From Clostridia bacterium (GTDB taxonomy: Bacteria > Bacillota_A > Clostridia > Oscillospirales > CAG-272), in assembly GCA_017414585.1 (NCBI GenBank), contig JAFQLN010000165.1, forward strand, positions 1-11,728: DNA of 11,728 nt. Direction: 5' to 3'. The first letter of the stretch is position 1; the number at the start of each line of letters is the position of its first letter. The translations under genes were made by a program, and so were the position numbers. Below, piece by piece: positions 1 through 6,976 of this stretch. The notes below the pieces were generated by a model. The model did no database searches, was not told where the DNA came from, and saw only the letters and a program-made list of their open reading frames with translations.

Positions 1-134
1 ACGCAAAGAAGTTCATCGACTGGTACTTCCGTCTGCCGCACCCGGTCAGAGTGGTTTCCTACGCGCTTCTGACTGCGATCATCATTATCTTCGGTGCGTA
101 CGACAATAAGGCATTCATTTATTTCCAGTTCTGA
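1..134 (+). CDS. MBOAT-family membrane O-acyltransferase, C-terminal fragment
   Basis: This is the 3' end of a gene that enters from the left. Codons begin at base 3 and end at the TGA at 132-134, giving about 43 residues. The visible peptide has a short basic and aromatic stretch (KKFIDWYFRLPHP), then a hydrophobic helix (ALLTAIIIIFGAY), and ends in FIYFQF. An ending of this kind, a last transmembrane helix followed by an aromatic FIYFQF-like tail, is familiar from DltB/AlgI-type MBOAT acyltransferases, which move acyl groups across the membrane onto cell-surface polymers. The next gene, 17 bases downstream, encodes an SGNH-like protein of the sort that accompanies such MBOAT proteins, which supports the call. 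The catalytic histidine region lies outside the window, so the assignment rests on the tail and the context only. Confidence 0.7.
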   Translation, partial: AKKFIDWYFRLPHPVRVVSYALLTAIIIIFGAYDNKAFIYFQF

Positions 135-151
135 GAAAGGAAGGCTGAACG

Positions 152-1486
152 ATGACAAAGAAAAAAACAATAATCGGTTATCTGATCTCGGGGCTGATCG
201 TGATTCTGCTTACGGGAGCTATGGTTTTCGGAACCAATGCAGCAATGGAAGCCTTCATGGACTATGATGTCAAACTGGTGCAGGCTGCGGCTTTCCGTTC
301 GGAACAGATGAAAAAAGCTGCCGAAGAAGGACAGAGTGCGGCGCTCCAGCTTCAGGCGGAAATCATGAAGCATGAACAGATGGAGCTCTTCTATCAGCAG
401 AACAAAAACCGTACATACTACCATTACTACGGACAGTATTATGAGCTGTTCAACAATGTATACAACGCAGATACCCTGTTCATCGGAACATCGCACGCCT
501 CCCACGGTGTGAATCCGCTGTATATCGAGGAAAATTTCCCGAACCGCTCCTTCTTCAACTTTGCGCTGAACGGATCTGTACCGTCGTACTATCTCAACTG
601 GTACAACATCCTGAAAAGAGAAGCGAACTACCCTATTCCGAGAACGGTTATCTACTGCGTGGACTGGTTTATGTTCGATACCGGCTGGCTGTGGCGTCGT
701 ATTTCCTATGACGAACCTGCCGATATGCCGCTCGGTATGATGCGTGCGATCAAGAAAAAAGAAGAAGCATCACAAAATACCGGCACCGATCAGACAGGCG
801 ATGCATCCGGAGAAGATACGGCAGTCACCGAACAGAAGGAACTGACGATCCTTGAAAAGATCAAGGCTGCCAATCCGAAAAAGATCGACGATGTCATGAC
901 GGTTGTGCTGCAGTACTTCCCGGTATTCTCCTCCCGCGACCGTCTGCCTGAAATGTTCAGATGGATGCTCGGAGAAAAGCAGCCCATCCCCGCACCTCTG
1001 ACAGAAGCGGAACTCGAAGAAATTGCCCAGAGCTATGAAGGCGATGCACAAATTCCCGTTTACGAGCACAACTACCTCAAGGATTCCGCACAGAATCTCA
1101 CGCACCTTTACTATAAGGGCTATATTCCGTGGGATGTCAGATACGGCGGCGGTACCGGCGGCATGTCCTGCAATTACGCGGAAAGCGAATGGACTGCCTT
1201 CACCGCACTGATGGAAAAGTTCAAGGAAGACGGCGTTGAAGTTATCTTTGTAGAGATTCCGGAATATAACGCCAAGAACGCGGGCAGCCGGAAAAAGTAC
1301 AACGAAAAAATTGCCGCATACGCAGAAGAAAACGGTATTCCGTTCCTCAACTACAATATGGAGCTGAAATCCGAAATCAACGACGATCACACGAACTATT
1401 CCGACTGGGGACACATGAATCTCGCAGGCAGTACGAAATTCTCGGAAATCCTTGGCGAAGATCTGAAGGAAGTCCTTGAAGACTGA
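152..1486 (+). CDS. Membrane-anchored SGNH-hydrolase-like protein (DltD/AlgJ-like partner of MBOAT acyltransferase)
   Basis: A 444-residue protein with one N-terminal membrane segment (about residues 6-28) and the rest probably outside the cell. The SGNH fold is suggested by a nucleophile block GTSHASHG (112-119, Ser114), an Asn-containing block FALNGS (137-142) and a C-terminal block SDWGHMN (417-423) that supplies the Asp418-x-x-His421 pair. The protein may hand acyl groups to, or remove them from, a surface polysaccharide or teichoic acid together with the upstream MBOAT protein. A hydrophilic, probably disordered insert rich in E, T, D and G runs from about 202 to 232. The start at 152 has a good AAGGAAGG ribosome site in 137-146 and lies 17 bases after the upstream stop, so the two genes are probably co-transcribed. 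The nucleophile block has Thr where classic GDSL enzymes have Asp. Fold-level assignment is fairly secure; the acyl group and acceptor are unknown. Confidence 0.7.
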   Translation: MTKKKTIIGYLISGLIVILLTGAMVFGTNAAMEAFMDYDVKLVQAAAFRSEQMKKAAEEGQSAALQLQAEIMKHEQMELFYQQNKNRTYYHYYGQYYELFNNVYNADTLFIGTSHASHGVNPLYIEENFPNRSFFNFALNGSVPSYYLNWYNILKREANYPIPRTVIYCVDWFMFDTGWLWRRISYDEPADMPLGMMRAIKKKEEASQNTGTDQTGDASGEDTAVTEQKELTILEKIKAANPKKIDDVMTVVLQYFPVFSSRDRLPEMFRWMLGEKQPIPAPLTEAELEEIAQSYEGDAQIPVYEHNYLKDSAQNLTHLYYKGYIPWDVRYGGGTGGMSCNYAESEWTAFTALMEKFKEDGVEVIFVEIPEYNAKNAGSRKKYNEKIAAYAEENGIPFLNYNMELKSEINDDHTNYSDWGHMNLAGSTKFSEILGEDLKEVLED

Positions 1487-1545
1487 CGGAAGATTTGTGT
1501 GGTACAGTTTCGTATTACGGAACGGAATTTGACAACATTCCCCAA

Positions 1546-1574
1546 TTTACATTGTTGGAACACTGTGATAAAAT
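1546..1574 (+). promoter_or_regulatory. Predicted sigma-A promoter of the URO-D-like gene
   Basis: TTTACA (1546-1551) and TAAAAT (1569-1574) are separated by exactly 17 bases, and TGA directly precedes the -10 box, giving an extended -10. Each hexamer has a single mismatch to consensus. The expected start site near 1580 leaves a leader of about 28 bases before the ATG at 1609. The gap 1487-1608 holds nothing else I can support. Confidence 0.65.
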
Positions 1575-1608
1575 CAATAAAAATTTACCTGAAAGCAGGA
1601 GAATACTT

Positions 1609-2583
1609 ATGAACAGCACGGAAAGAGTCAGAAATACCATTCTCGGCAAGCCGGTTGACCGTCAGCCCATTTACGGCTGGGTTTCCGCTAACCTGAGCAA
1701 TGAAATCAGCGCACAGTACGGTTCTGTTGCCGCATTTGAAGATAAGTACGAATTTGATATGGCGCATATCTTCGGCGGTCCCGGTTCCATCCGCGGTGAT
1801 CTTCTCAAGCGTCTGCGCGAAGAACACGGCGAAGTAACGCCCGATATTCTTGTGGAACAGGGCGATGACCTCTTTGCAGATCCGAACATTCTTGCGCACT
1901 ATGACGGTATCAAAAACGCGATGAATTTCCACAAGGAACGCGGGCGTTTCTGCTACATCCAGACTCCCGGTTTCTTTGAACATTTCAACGGCATATTCGG
2001 TATCCAGAATCACCTCTGCTACCTCGCTATGTATCCCGATGAACTCGCGGAACTTTATGCAAGACAGGCAGAATGGACCGTTCAGTTTGCCGGTCACTGC
2101 ATTGATATCGGTCTTGACATGATTCATATTTCCGATGACTGGGGCGCACAGAACGACCTGATGTTCAGCCCGGTTCTCTGGAAGGAAATCATCTACCCGA
2201 ACATGAAGAAGGTTGTGGACTATGTTCACTCCAGAGGATGCCTTGCAAGCCTGCACTCCGACGGGTGCGTTGCGAAAGTTACTGACGGTCTGGTTGATAT
2301 CGGCTTTAACTGCGTACATCCGTGGCAGGAAAACGCAGGTATGTCCTACGATGTTTATCTCGATAAGTATCAGGACAAGTTCGCTATCCTCGGCGGTATC
2401 TGTGTACAGTCCGCGATCGGCATTCTCCCGAGAGAAGAGCTGGAAAGCGAAATCCGACGCGTATTCCGTACCCTCAAGGGCAAGAGATGGATCTGCTGCA
2501 CATCGCACTTTGTCCAGAACCACTGCTCCATGGATGATCTCAACTTTGCGTTCGACCTCATCTACAAGCTCGCAAGAGAATAA
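1609..2583 (+). CDS. Uroporphyrinogen decarboxylase (URO-D) superfamily protein, methyltransferase-like
   Basis: A 324-residue protein. The start at 1609 is chosen because AGGAG (1597-1601) sits 7 bases upstream and the protein then begins MNSTERVRNTILGKPVDRQP, the usual opening of this superfamily; an in-frame extension back to 1495 would run through the promoter. Family landmarks are the N-terminal RV-x(n)-G-x-PVDR-P segment, DDWGAQNDLMFSP (176-188), LHSDGC (215-220), GFNCVHPWQ (232-240) and a C-terminal CCTSH segment (296-300). In corrinoid:coenzyme M methylases of this superfamily (MtaA, MtbA) a His-x-Cys pair plus a later Cys bind zinc; here the pair reads His216-Ser-Asp218, so that zinc site is altered. 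It is unlikely to be HemE, since the N-terminal porphyrin-binding arginine motif of HemE is not seen and no haem gene is nearby. No corrinoid protein is adjacent, and the substrate is unknown. Confidence 0.75.
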   Translation: MNSTERVRNTILGKPVDRQPIYGWVSANLSNEISAQYGSVAAFEDKYEFDMAHIFGGPGSIRGDLLKRLREEHGEVTPDILVEQGDDLFADPNILAHYDGIKNAMNFHKERGRFCYIQTPGFFEHFNGIFGIQNHLCYLAMYPDELAELYARQAEWTVQFAGHCIDIGLDMIHISDDWGAQNDLMFSPVLWKEIIYPNMKKVVDYVHSRGCLASLHSDGCVAKVTDGLVDIGFNCVHPWQENAGMSYDVYLDKYQDKFAILGGICVQSAIGILPREELESEIRRVFRTLKGKRWICCTSHFVQNHCSMDDLNFAFDLIYKLARE

Positions 2584-2595
2584 TCAGACAAAAAG

Positions 2596-2634
2596 AAAAC
2601 TGCTGCATGGTCCTTGTGCTGTGCAGCAGTTTTT
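2596..2634. terminator. Bidirectional intrinsic terminator between convergent genes
   Basis: A perfect 12-base inverted repeat, AAAACTGCTGCA (2596-2607) and TGCAGCAGTTTT (2622-2633), encloses a 14-base loop. On the plus strand the stem ends in a run of T (2630-2634), 12 bases after the URO-D-like stop. On the minus strand the same stem is followed by TTTTCTTTTTG and lies just past the helicase stop at 2665. It therefore fits termination from both sides. Confidence 0.88.
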
Positions 2635-2664
2635 GTCGTTTGATGGGATTTTACCGAAGTATCG

Positions 2665-5600
2665 TTAGTCCTCTCCGAGTTCCCACGGATCAATCTGATC
2701 GAATGCATCCGCAAGCGCTTCGGCTTTGGTGGGGTAGGGCATCGAATACTTCCCGCGCAGGACGGATTTGTAATGCCCGCGCTTGAATTTGTCCTCCAGA
2801 ACGGTGATTATCTCGTTTTTGTACTTCACATATTCATTCCCGCGGCTGCTCCGTTTCAGGGGAGAGCGGATGAACTTTTCCCTGCGCGCCAGCCGGTTTT
2901 TGAAAGCGTTTTCACGTTCCTTCGCGCCTTCCGGATCACCTTCCATCCGTCCGGCACAGACGCATCCCGCGCCGATGGTCCGGTAATAGTCCGGATGCTT
3001 CATGATGTGCACATACCGGATGATCTGGTGTCCGCACATCCTGCATACACCGACCGGTTCGCCCAGATCGACAATGCCGGTGCAGACCCAGCCTTCATGC
3101 GGCACATCGTCCCGCTTCCAGAGATTTTCTTCCCCATCCGCAGCCTGTGCCCACTGTGCATTCCGATACCGCTTGGGCATTTCTTTCGGCTGATCAGCCG
3201 GCAGGTCGGTTTCTGCATCTGCGGATTCTGCTTCCGGAAGCATCGGAATCGTTTCCGGCGGAGCGGATTTTTCTTTTTTTACGGGCTTTTCTTCATTGAC
3301 TGCCTTTTCTTCTGTAACTGTCGTGGATTCGGCGGTCAGCAATGTGTTGTCGGATGGGGGAAGGGGAAGTGTTTCCTGTGCGGTTTCATTGTTTTCCGGC
3401 GAAAAATCCGGTGCGGGTGCAGCCGACAGATCGGCAACTGTTTCTTCCATGCCTTCTTCGGCGATTTCAGGAGCTTCCTCCGAAATCGGTTCGGGAAGGG
3501 AGGGAGGCGGAAGTTCTTCCTTCAGGCGTTCTTCGGCTGCCTGTTTCATCTGTCCGAGATTCTGCCATGCATCAAAATCGTAGTCCATGCTGACCGGACG
3601 CCGCACACCGTTTTTGTCGAAAACAATGTAGTATACACTTTTTGCCGTGTCGATTTCCGTAATGATCCCGCGTCCGAATACGGGATGATGAACGACATCG
3701 CCGATTTTCCGGGAAGCTGCGGGGGAGGCGGCATTCTGACCGGGAAGGGCAGCGTCGGCAAGTTCTTTCGGGATCACGCCGATGCGCGTGTAATTCTGTT
3801 CGCCGATATCGTACAGAAAACGGGACGGACGCTTGGAGGCGTGATCGCTCGTTGTTCCTTCGGATTCGGTGAGATACAGCCGGCGCATGGCACGGGTGAT
3901 GGCGACAAAGCAGAGGCGGCGTTCTTCTTCCAGTCCTTCATCCTTGCGTTCTTCCAGCGTGCGGCTGCTCGGGAAAATTCCTTCCGAAAAACCGCAGACA
4001 AAGCAGACCGGGAATTCCAGTCCCTTGGAGGCGTGAATCGTCATCAGCTTCACACGGTCGGCGTCTTCATCCGTTCCGCGGTCTTGTTCGAGTGCCGCCT
4101 GACGCAGATAGTCGTCGAGGGAGAAAAATTCCCCCCAATCCTGTTCTTTTTCCCAGACAGAACGCTTCATTTCCGTCAGGTTCTCAAGCCGTTCCATGCT
4201 GCCGTTTTCGCGGATGTAGGTTTCGTACCCGGAGCGGGTCAGAACCTCCTGCAAAAGTTCCGAGGCGGGTTTCGTCTGGGACATGGCACGCAGTTCTTCC
4301 ATCAGAGAGACAAACTGCGCAGCTCCCGAACGGGAAAAGACACTGTCATCCGCGTGCCGCCGGAGTGCTTCATAGAGGGAGATATGTTCTTCTTCAGCCA
4401 TGGCACGGAGCGCGGCGAGCTTTGCTTTCCCGAACGAACGGCGGGGCGTGTTGATGATCCGCTCGAAAGCGTCGTCATCATCCCTTGCAAGCAGCTTCAG
4501 GTAGGCAAGCGTGTCGCGGATTTCCATGCGTTCATAGAAGCGGACGCTTCCGTAAAGCTCATATGGGATGTTTGCCGCCATCAGTGCCTGTTCAATGAAG
4601 CGTGACAGGAAGGAGGCACGGTAGAGAATGGCAATCTGCCTGAATTCGGTCTTTTCAACAGTGACCAGCCGGCGGATTTCCTCCGTGATCCACTTTCCTT
4701 CCTCGGTTTCGTTTTTCGCGTGCAGATGAATAATATCAGCGCCCGCATCCCCGACAGTATAGAGATCCTTGGGAATGCGGTTTTTATTGTGCGCAATGAG
4801 GGTGTTGGCTGCGGTGAGGATTTTCGGGGTGGAACGGTAGTTGCGGTTGAGGAAAATAGTTTGTGTTCCGGGGAAGGTCTTGTCAAAGTCCACGAGGATG
4901 GACATATCCGCACCGCGCCATGCATAAATATTCTGATCGGGATCGCCCACGACGAACAGATTGCCGTGCTGCGCCGCAAGAGAACGGATCAGCCGCAGTT
5001 CCCGCTTGGAGGAGTCCTGAAATTCGTCCACCTGTATGTAATAAAGCCGTTCGGACCATTTTTCCTGTACTTCGGGGAAAGCGGAGAAAACCGCAAAGGT
5101 GAAGGATACGAGATCGTCAAAATCGAGCGCAAAGATTTTCTTCTGCTTTGCAAGATAGCGGCGGATGATTTCCTCCTCCAGTACCGTCACCGGCTGAACA
5201 GGGGAGACGGGCGGAACTTTCACAGCGGAAAAATCACCGGAAATCATCGCAGAGACATAGCTTTCATTTGATTTAAGACGGTGCACCGCATCGAGGATTT
5301 TTTCAAACGTGGCGCGGTCGAGCTTGATTTCCAGTTCCGTATAGATTTCGGAAAGGATTTTCCGCTGATCGCTTTCGTCGAGAATGGTGAAGCTCTTCGG
5401 ATAGAACAGACGGTGGATGTCCTCCCGGAGCACACGGACGCAGAATCCGTGATAGGTGGTGATGAGGGAGTTGTCATAACCGTCTCCGATGAGCGCGCGC
5501 ACACGCTTTTTCATTTCTCCCGCAGCCTTATTCGTGAAAGTGACGCAGAGAACATTGCCGGGATGGATGCCCGCCGCCTTGACGAGATAACCGTAGCGGT

Positions 5601-5715
5601 GTGTCAGCGTTTTGGTTTTTCCCGAACCCGCACCGGCGATAATACGGACATAGCCTTCCGTAGCCGTGACTGCGGAAAGCTGTCCTTCATTCAGTTTGTC
5701 AAACAGATCGTTCAT
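2665..5715 (-). CDS. pcrA: UvrD/PcrA-type SF1A DNA helicase with extra C-terminal Cys/His-rich module
   Basis: An ATP-dependent 3'-5' DNA helicase of 1016 residues; usual PcrA/UvrD proteins have about 720-780. The ATG at 5713-5715 is preferred over one 15 codons upstream because GGAGG lies 5 bases before it and the protein then starts MNDLFDKLNEGQ, as in PcrA. Landmarks in order: LNEGQLSAV Q-motif region (8-16), Walker A AGAGSGKT (27-34), DEFQDS (230-235), GDPDQNIYAWRGAD (257-270), NYRST (292-296), TIHASKGLEF (559-568) and VAITRAMRRLYLT (604-616). A Tudor-like segment (about 670-712) matches the PcrA tail that contacts RNA polymerase. An acidic, Pro/Glu-rich linker (about 725-845) then leads to a module (848-1016) with C891-x2-C894, H896, H903, H907 and C918-x-C920, plausibly metal binding. 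Expected roles are DNA repair and clearing of replication or transcription conflicts. Helicase identity is sure; orthology to housekeeping PcrA is likely but not proven, because of the added tail. Confidence 0.9.
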   Translation of the reverse strand: MNDLFDKLNEGQLSAVTATEGYVRIIAGAGSGKTKTLTHRYGYLVKAAGIHPGNVLCVTFTNKAAGEMKKRVRALIGDGYDNSLITTYHGFCVRVLREDIHRLFYPKSFTILDESDQRKILSEIYTELEIKLDRATFEKILDAVHRLKSNESYVSAMISGDFSAVKVPPVSPVQPVTVLEEEIIRRYLAKQKKIFALDFDDLVSFTFAVFSAFPEVQEKWSERLYYIQVDEFQDSSKRELRLIRSLAAQHGNLFVVGDPDQNIYAWRGADMSILVDFDKTFPGTQTIFLNRNYRSTPKILTAANTLIAHNKNRIPKDLYTVGDAGADIIHLHAKNETEEGKWITEEIRRLVTVEKTEFRQIAILYRASFLSRFIEQALMAANIPYELYGSVRFYERMEIRDTLAYLKLLARDDDDAFERIINTPRRSFGKAKLAALRAMAEEEHISLYEALRRHADDSVFSRSGAAQFVSLMEELRAMSQTKPASELLQEVLTRSGYETYIRENGSMERLENLTEMKRSVWEKEQDWGEFFSLDDYLRQAALEQDRGTDEDADRVKLMTIHASKGLEFPVCFVCGFSEGIFPSSRTLEERKDEGLEEERRLCFVAITRAMRRLYLTESEGTTSDHASKRPSRFLYDIGEQNYTRIGVIPKELADAALPGQNAASPAASRKIGDVVHHPVFGRGIITEIDTAKSVYYIVFDKNGVRRPVSMDYDFDAWQNLGQMKQAAEERLKEELPPPSLPEPISEEAPEIAEEGMEETVADLSAAPAPDFSPENNETAQETLPLPPSDNTLLTAESTTVTEEKAVNEEKPVKKEKSAPPETIPMLPEAESADAETDLPADQPKEMPKRYRNAQWAQAADGEENLWKRDDVPHEGWVCTGIVDLGEPVGVCRMCGHQIIRYVHIMKHPDYYRTIGAGCVCAGRMEGDPEGAKERENAFKNRLARREKFIRSPLKRSSRGNEYVKYKNEIITVLEDKFKRGHYKSVLRGKYSMPYPTKAEALADAFDQIDPWELGED

Positions 5716-5795
5716 GGCATCCTCCGATTCTGCACCAATCCCGGGGCGGGACAGTTTCAAAGATGAATCATTTTTCGGGTGAAGTGGATGCTTTC

Positions 5796-5824
5796 ATTAT
5801 ACCACACATTTCTGCCGAATACAA
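5796..5824 (-). promoter_or_regulatory. Predicted promoter of the helicase gene
   Basis: Read on the minus strand, TATAAT (5801-5796) is preceded directly by TGG, an extended -10, and by TTGTAT (5824-5819) at a 17-base spacing. The -10 is exact and the -35 keeps TTG only. The implied leader before the ATG at 5715 is about 70-75 bases. Confidence 0.65.
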
Positions 5825-5831
5825 ACAGAAT

Positions 5832-5845
5832 TTCGCTTTTGCGAA
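5832..5845. repeat. Small inverted repeat in the divergent intergenic region
   Basis: TTCGC (5832-5836) and GCGAA (5841-5845) flank a TTTT loop, with partly matching A/T-rich flanks. It lies just upstream of the helicase -35 and about 100 bases upstream of the LysR-gene promoter. It could be a protein-binding dyad or chance; it is not placed to terminate either gene. Apart from the promoters and the operator-like repeat, I see nothing else in 5716-6026. Confidence 0.3.
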
Positions 5846-5944
5846 GAAATTTTCTTTGCCCGCTGTCCGTCTGCATACAGGCAGAAGATTTGCGCACGAT
5901 TTGCACACAGACGGGTAAAAATCGTCTTCACCTTCCGGATTGAC

Positions 5945-5973
5945 TTGACAAAAAACAAGGTCGGTTGTATAAT
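5945..5973 (+). promoter_or_regulatory. Consensus sigma-A promoter driving the LysR-nfn operon
   Basis: TTGACA (5945-5950) and TATAAT (5968-5973) match the sigma-A consensus at every position with a 17-base spacer. The expected start site near 5980 leaves about 47 bases of leader to the ATG at 6027. No comparably convincing promoter was seen in the short gaps further down, so this is the best candidate for all six genes. Confidence 0.85.
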
Positions 5974-5993
5974 TATCATAGGTTTTTATAACC
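5963..5993. promoter_or_regulatory. Candidate LysR operator overlapping the -10 box
   Basis: GGTTGTA (5963-5969) and TATAACC (5987-5993) form a 7-base inverted repeat with one mismatch around a 17-base centre. The left arm overlaps the -10 box and the right arm lies just past the expected start site. LysR-type regulators often bind interrupted dyads near their own promoter and repress themselves. This is inference from position and symmetry only. Confidence 0.35.
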
Positions 5994-6026
5994 ATCCGGC
6001 AAAAACAGGAAAGGAGACCGGAGTTT

Positions 6027-6947
6027 ATGAATATTCTGCACCTGAAATACGCTGTGGAGGTAGCCCGCGCCGGCTCCATCAATAAGGCGTCCGATGTGCT
6101 GATGATTGCACAGCCGAATCTGAGCCGTGCCATCAAGGAACTGGAAAGCGACCTTGGCATCACGATTTTTGACCGCTCGGCAAAAGGAATGATGGTCACG
6201 CCGGAAGGGGAGGAATTCCTCGGCTACGCGAAGAAAATTCTCGATCAGATCGACGATGTGGAGTCACTGTATAAAAACGGCGCACCTGCCAAGCAGAAGT
6301 TTTCGATATCCGTCCCGCGTGTAAGCTATATCGCGGAAGCGTTTGCGCAGTTCTCGATGAAGATCACAGCCGATCCCGCGGAGATTTTTTATAAGGAAAC
6401 CAACGCCCTGCACGCAATCAACAATATTTTTCTGTATGATTATAAGCTCGGCATCGTCCGGTATGCGGAACAGTACGACCGCTATTTCAAGGATCTGCTG
6501 GATGAAAAAGGTCTTCAGTACGACCATGTAACGGACTTCACCTACAAGCTCATCATGCACCGCTCCAGTCCGCTGGCGCAGCTCGACTGCATCCGTTTCT
6601 CGGATCTGCTTTCCCATATCGAAATCGCTCATGCCGACCCGTATGTTCCGTCGCTTCCGTTTGCGGAAGTCAAAAAGGAGGAACTGCCCGAAGATATCCA
6701 GCGCCGGATTTTCGTATTCGAGCGCGGAACGCAGTTCGATCTGCTTGCGGCAAACAGCGAGACCTTCATGTGGGTGTCGCCCGTACCGGAAAAACTGCTC
6801 AACCGGTATGAACTGGTACAGAAGGAATGCGCGGATCACGACAGAATCTACCGCGATCTTCTCATTTACCGCAAGGATTACCGCTTTTCAAAGCTCGACA
6901 GAATGTTTGTTGATGAACTGTACGCGGCACGGGAGCAGTATCTCTGA
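6027..6947 (+). CDS. LysR-family transcriptional regulator
   Basis: A 306-residue protein, the normal length for the family. The N-terminal winged helix-turn-helix is clear: LKYAVEVARAGSINKASDVL (6-25), then QPNLSRAIKELESDLG (29-44), LF-like IFDRS (47-51) and VTPEGEEFL (57-65). The rest (about 90-306) should be the effector-binding domain; it keeps little of the common LysR consensus, so the ligand cannot be guessed. It has only two cysteines (188 and 268). The start has GGAG (6013-6016) and a second GGAG closer to the ATG at 6020-6023. The gene is first in a run that continues with nfnA 29 bases later, which suggests that it controls that run and possibly itself; LysR genes are more often divergent from their targets, so co-transcription here is a less usual arrangement. 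It also stands divergent to the helicase gene, which it could regulate instead. Confidence 0.9.
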   Translation: MNILHLKYAVEVARAGSINKASDVLMIAQPNLSRAIKELESDLGITIFDRSAKGMMVTPEGEEFLGYAKKILDQIDDVESLYKNGAPAKQKFSISVPRVSYIAEAFAQFSMKITADPAEIFYKETNALHAINNIFLYDYKLGIVRYAEQYDRYFKDLLDEKGLQYDHVTDFTYKLIMHRSSPLAQLDCIRFSDLLSHIEIAHADPYVPSLPFAEVKKEELPEDIQRRIFVFERGTQFDLLAANSETFMWVSPVPEKLLNRYELVQKECADHDRIYRDLLIYRKDYRFSKLDRMFVDELYAAREQYL

Positions 6948-6976
6948 AGTCTAACCCATTCTCACGGAGAAGTTTT

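Noticed and set aside
1529..1534. Exact TTGACA as a -35 box
   Set aside because: No -10-like hexamer lies 16-18 bases downstream; the TTTACA-N17-TAAAAT pair a few bases later is better.
1495..1608. Upstream extension of the URO-D-like gene to an ATG at 1495
   Set aside because: The extension runs through the predicted promoter, has no ribosome site and adds residues that do not resemble the family; the ATG at 1609 has AGGAG at the right distance.
2773..4605. Long plus-strand open frame of 610 codons opposite the helicase gene
   Set aside because: The predicted protein is rich in Phe, Cys, Arg and Gly with no recognisable domain, and the opposite strand encodes an unmistakable helicase over the same bases. 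It is a codon-bias shadow.
5716..5760. Fifteen-codon N-terminal extension of the helicase
   Set aside because: The internal ATG at 5715 has a strong GGAGG and gives the standard PcrA-like start.
5768..6199. Minus-strand open frame of 143 codons across the divergent intergenic region
   Set aside because: It overlaps both promoters and the start of the LysR gene, and its product has no recognisable features.
6588..6832. LysR regulator as an OxyR-like cysteine redox sensor (Cys188 and Cys268)
   Set aside because: The spacing and surroundings do not resemble the OxyR cysteine loop; two cysteines in this domain are not evidence of redox sensing.
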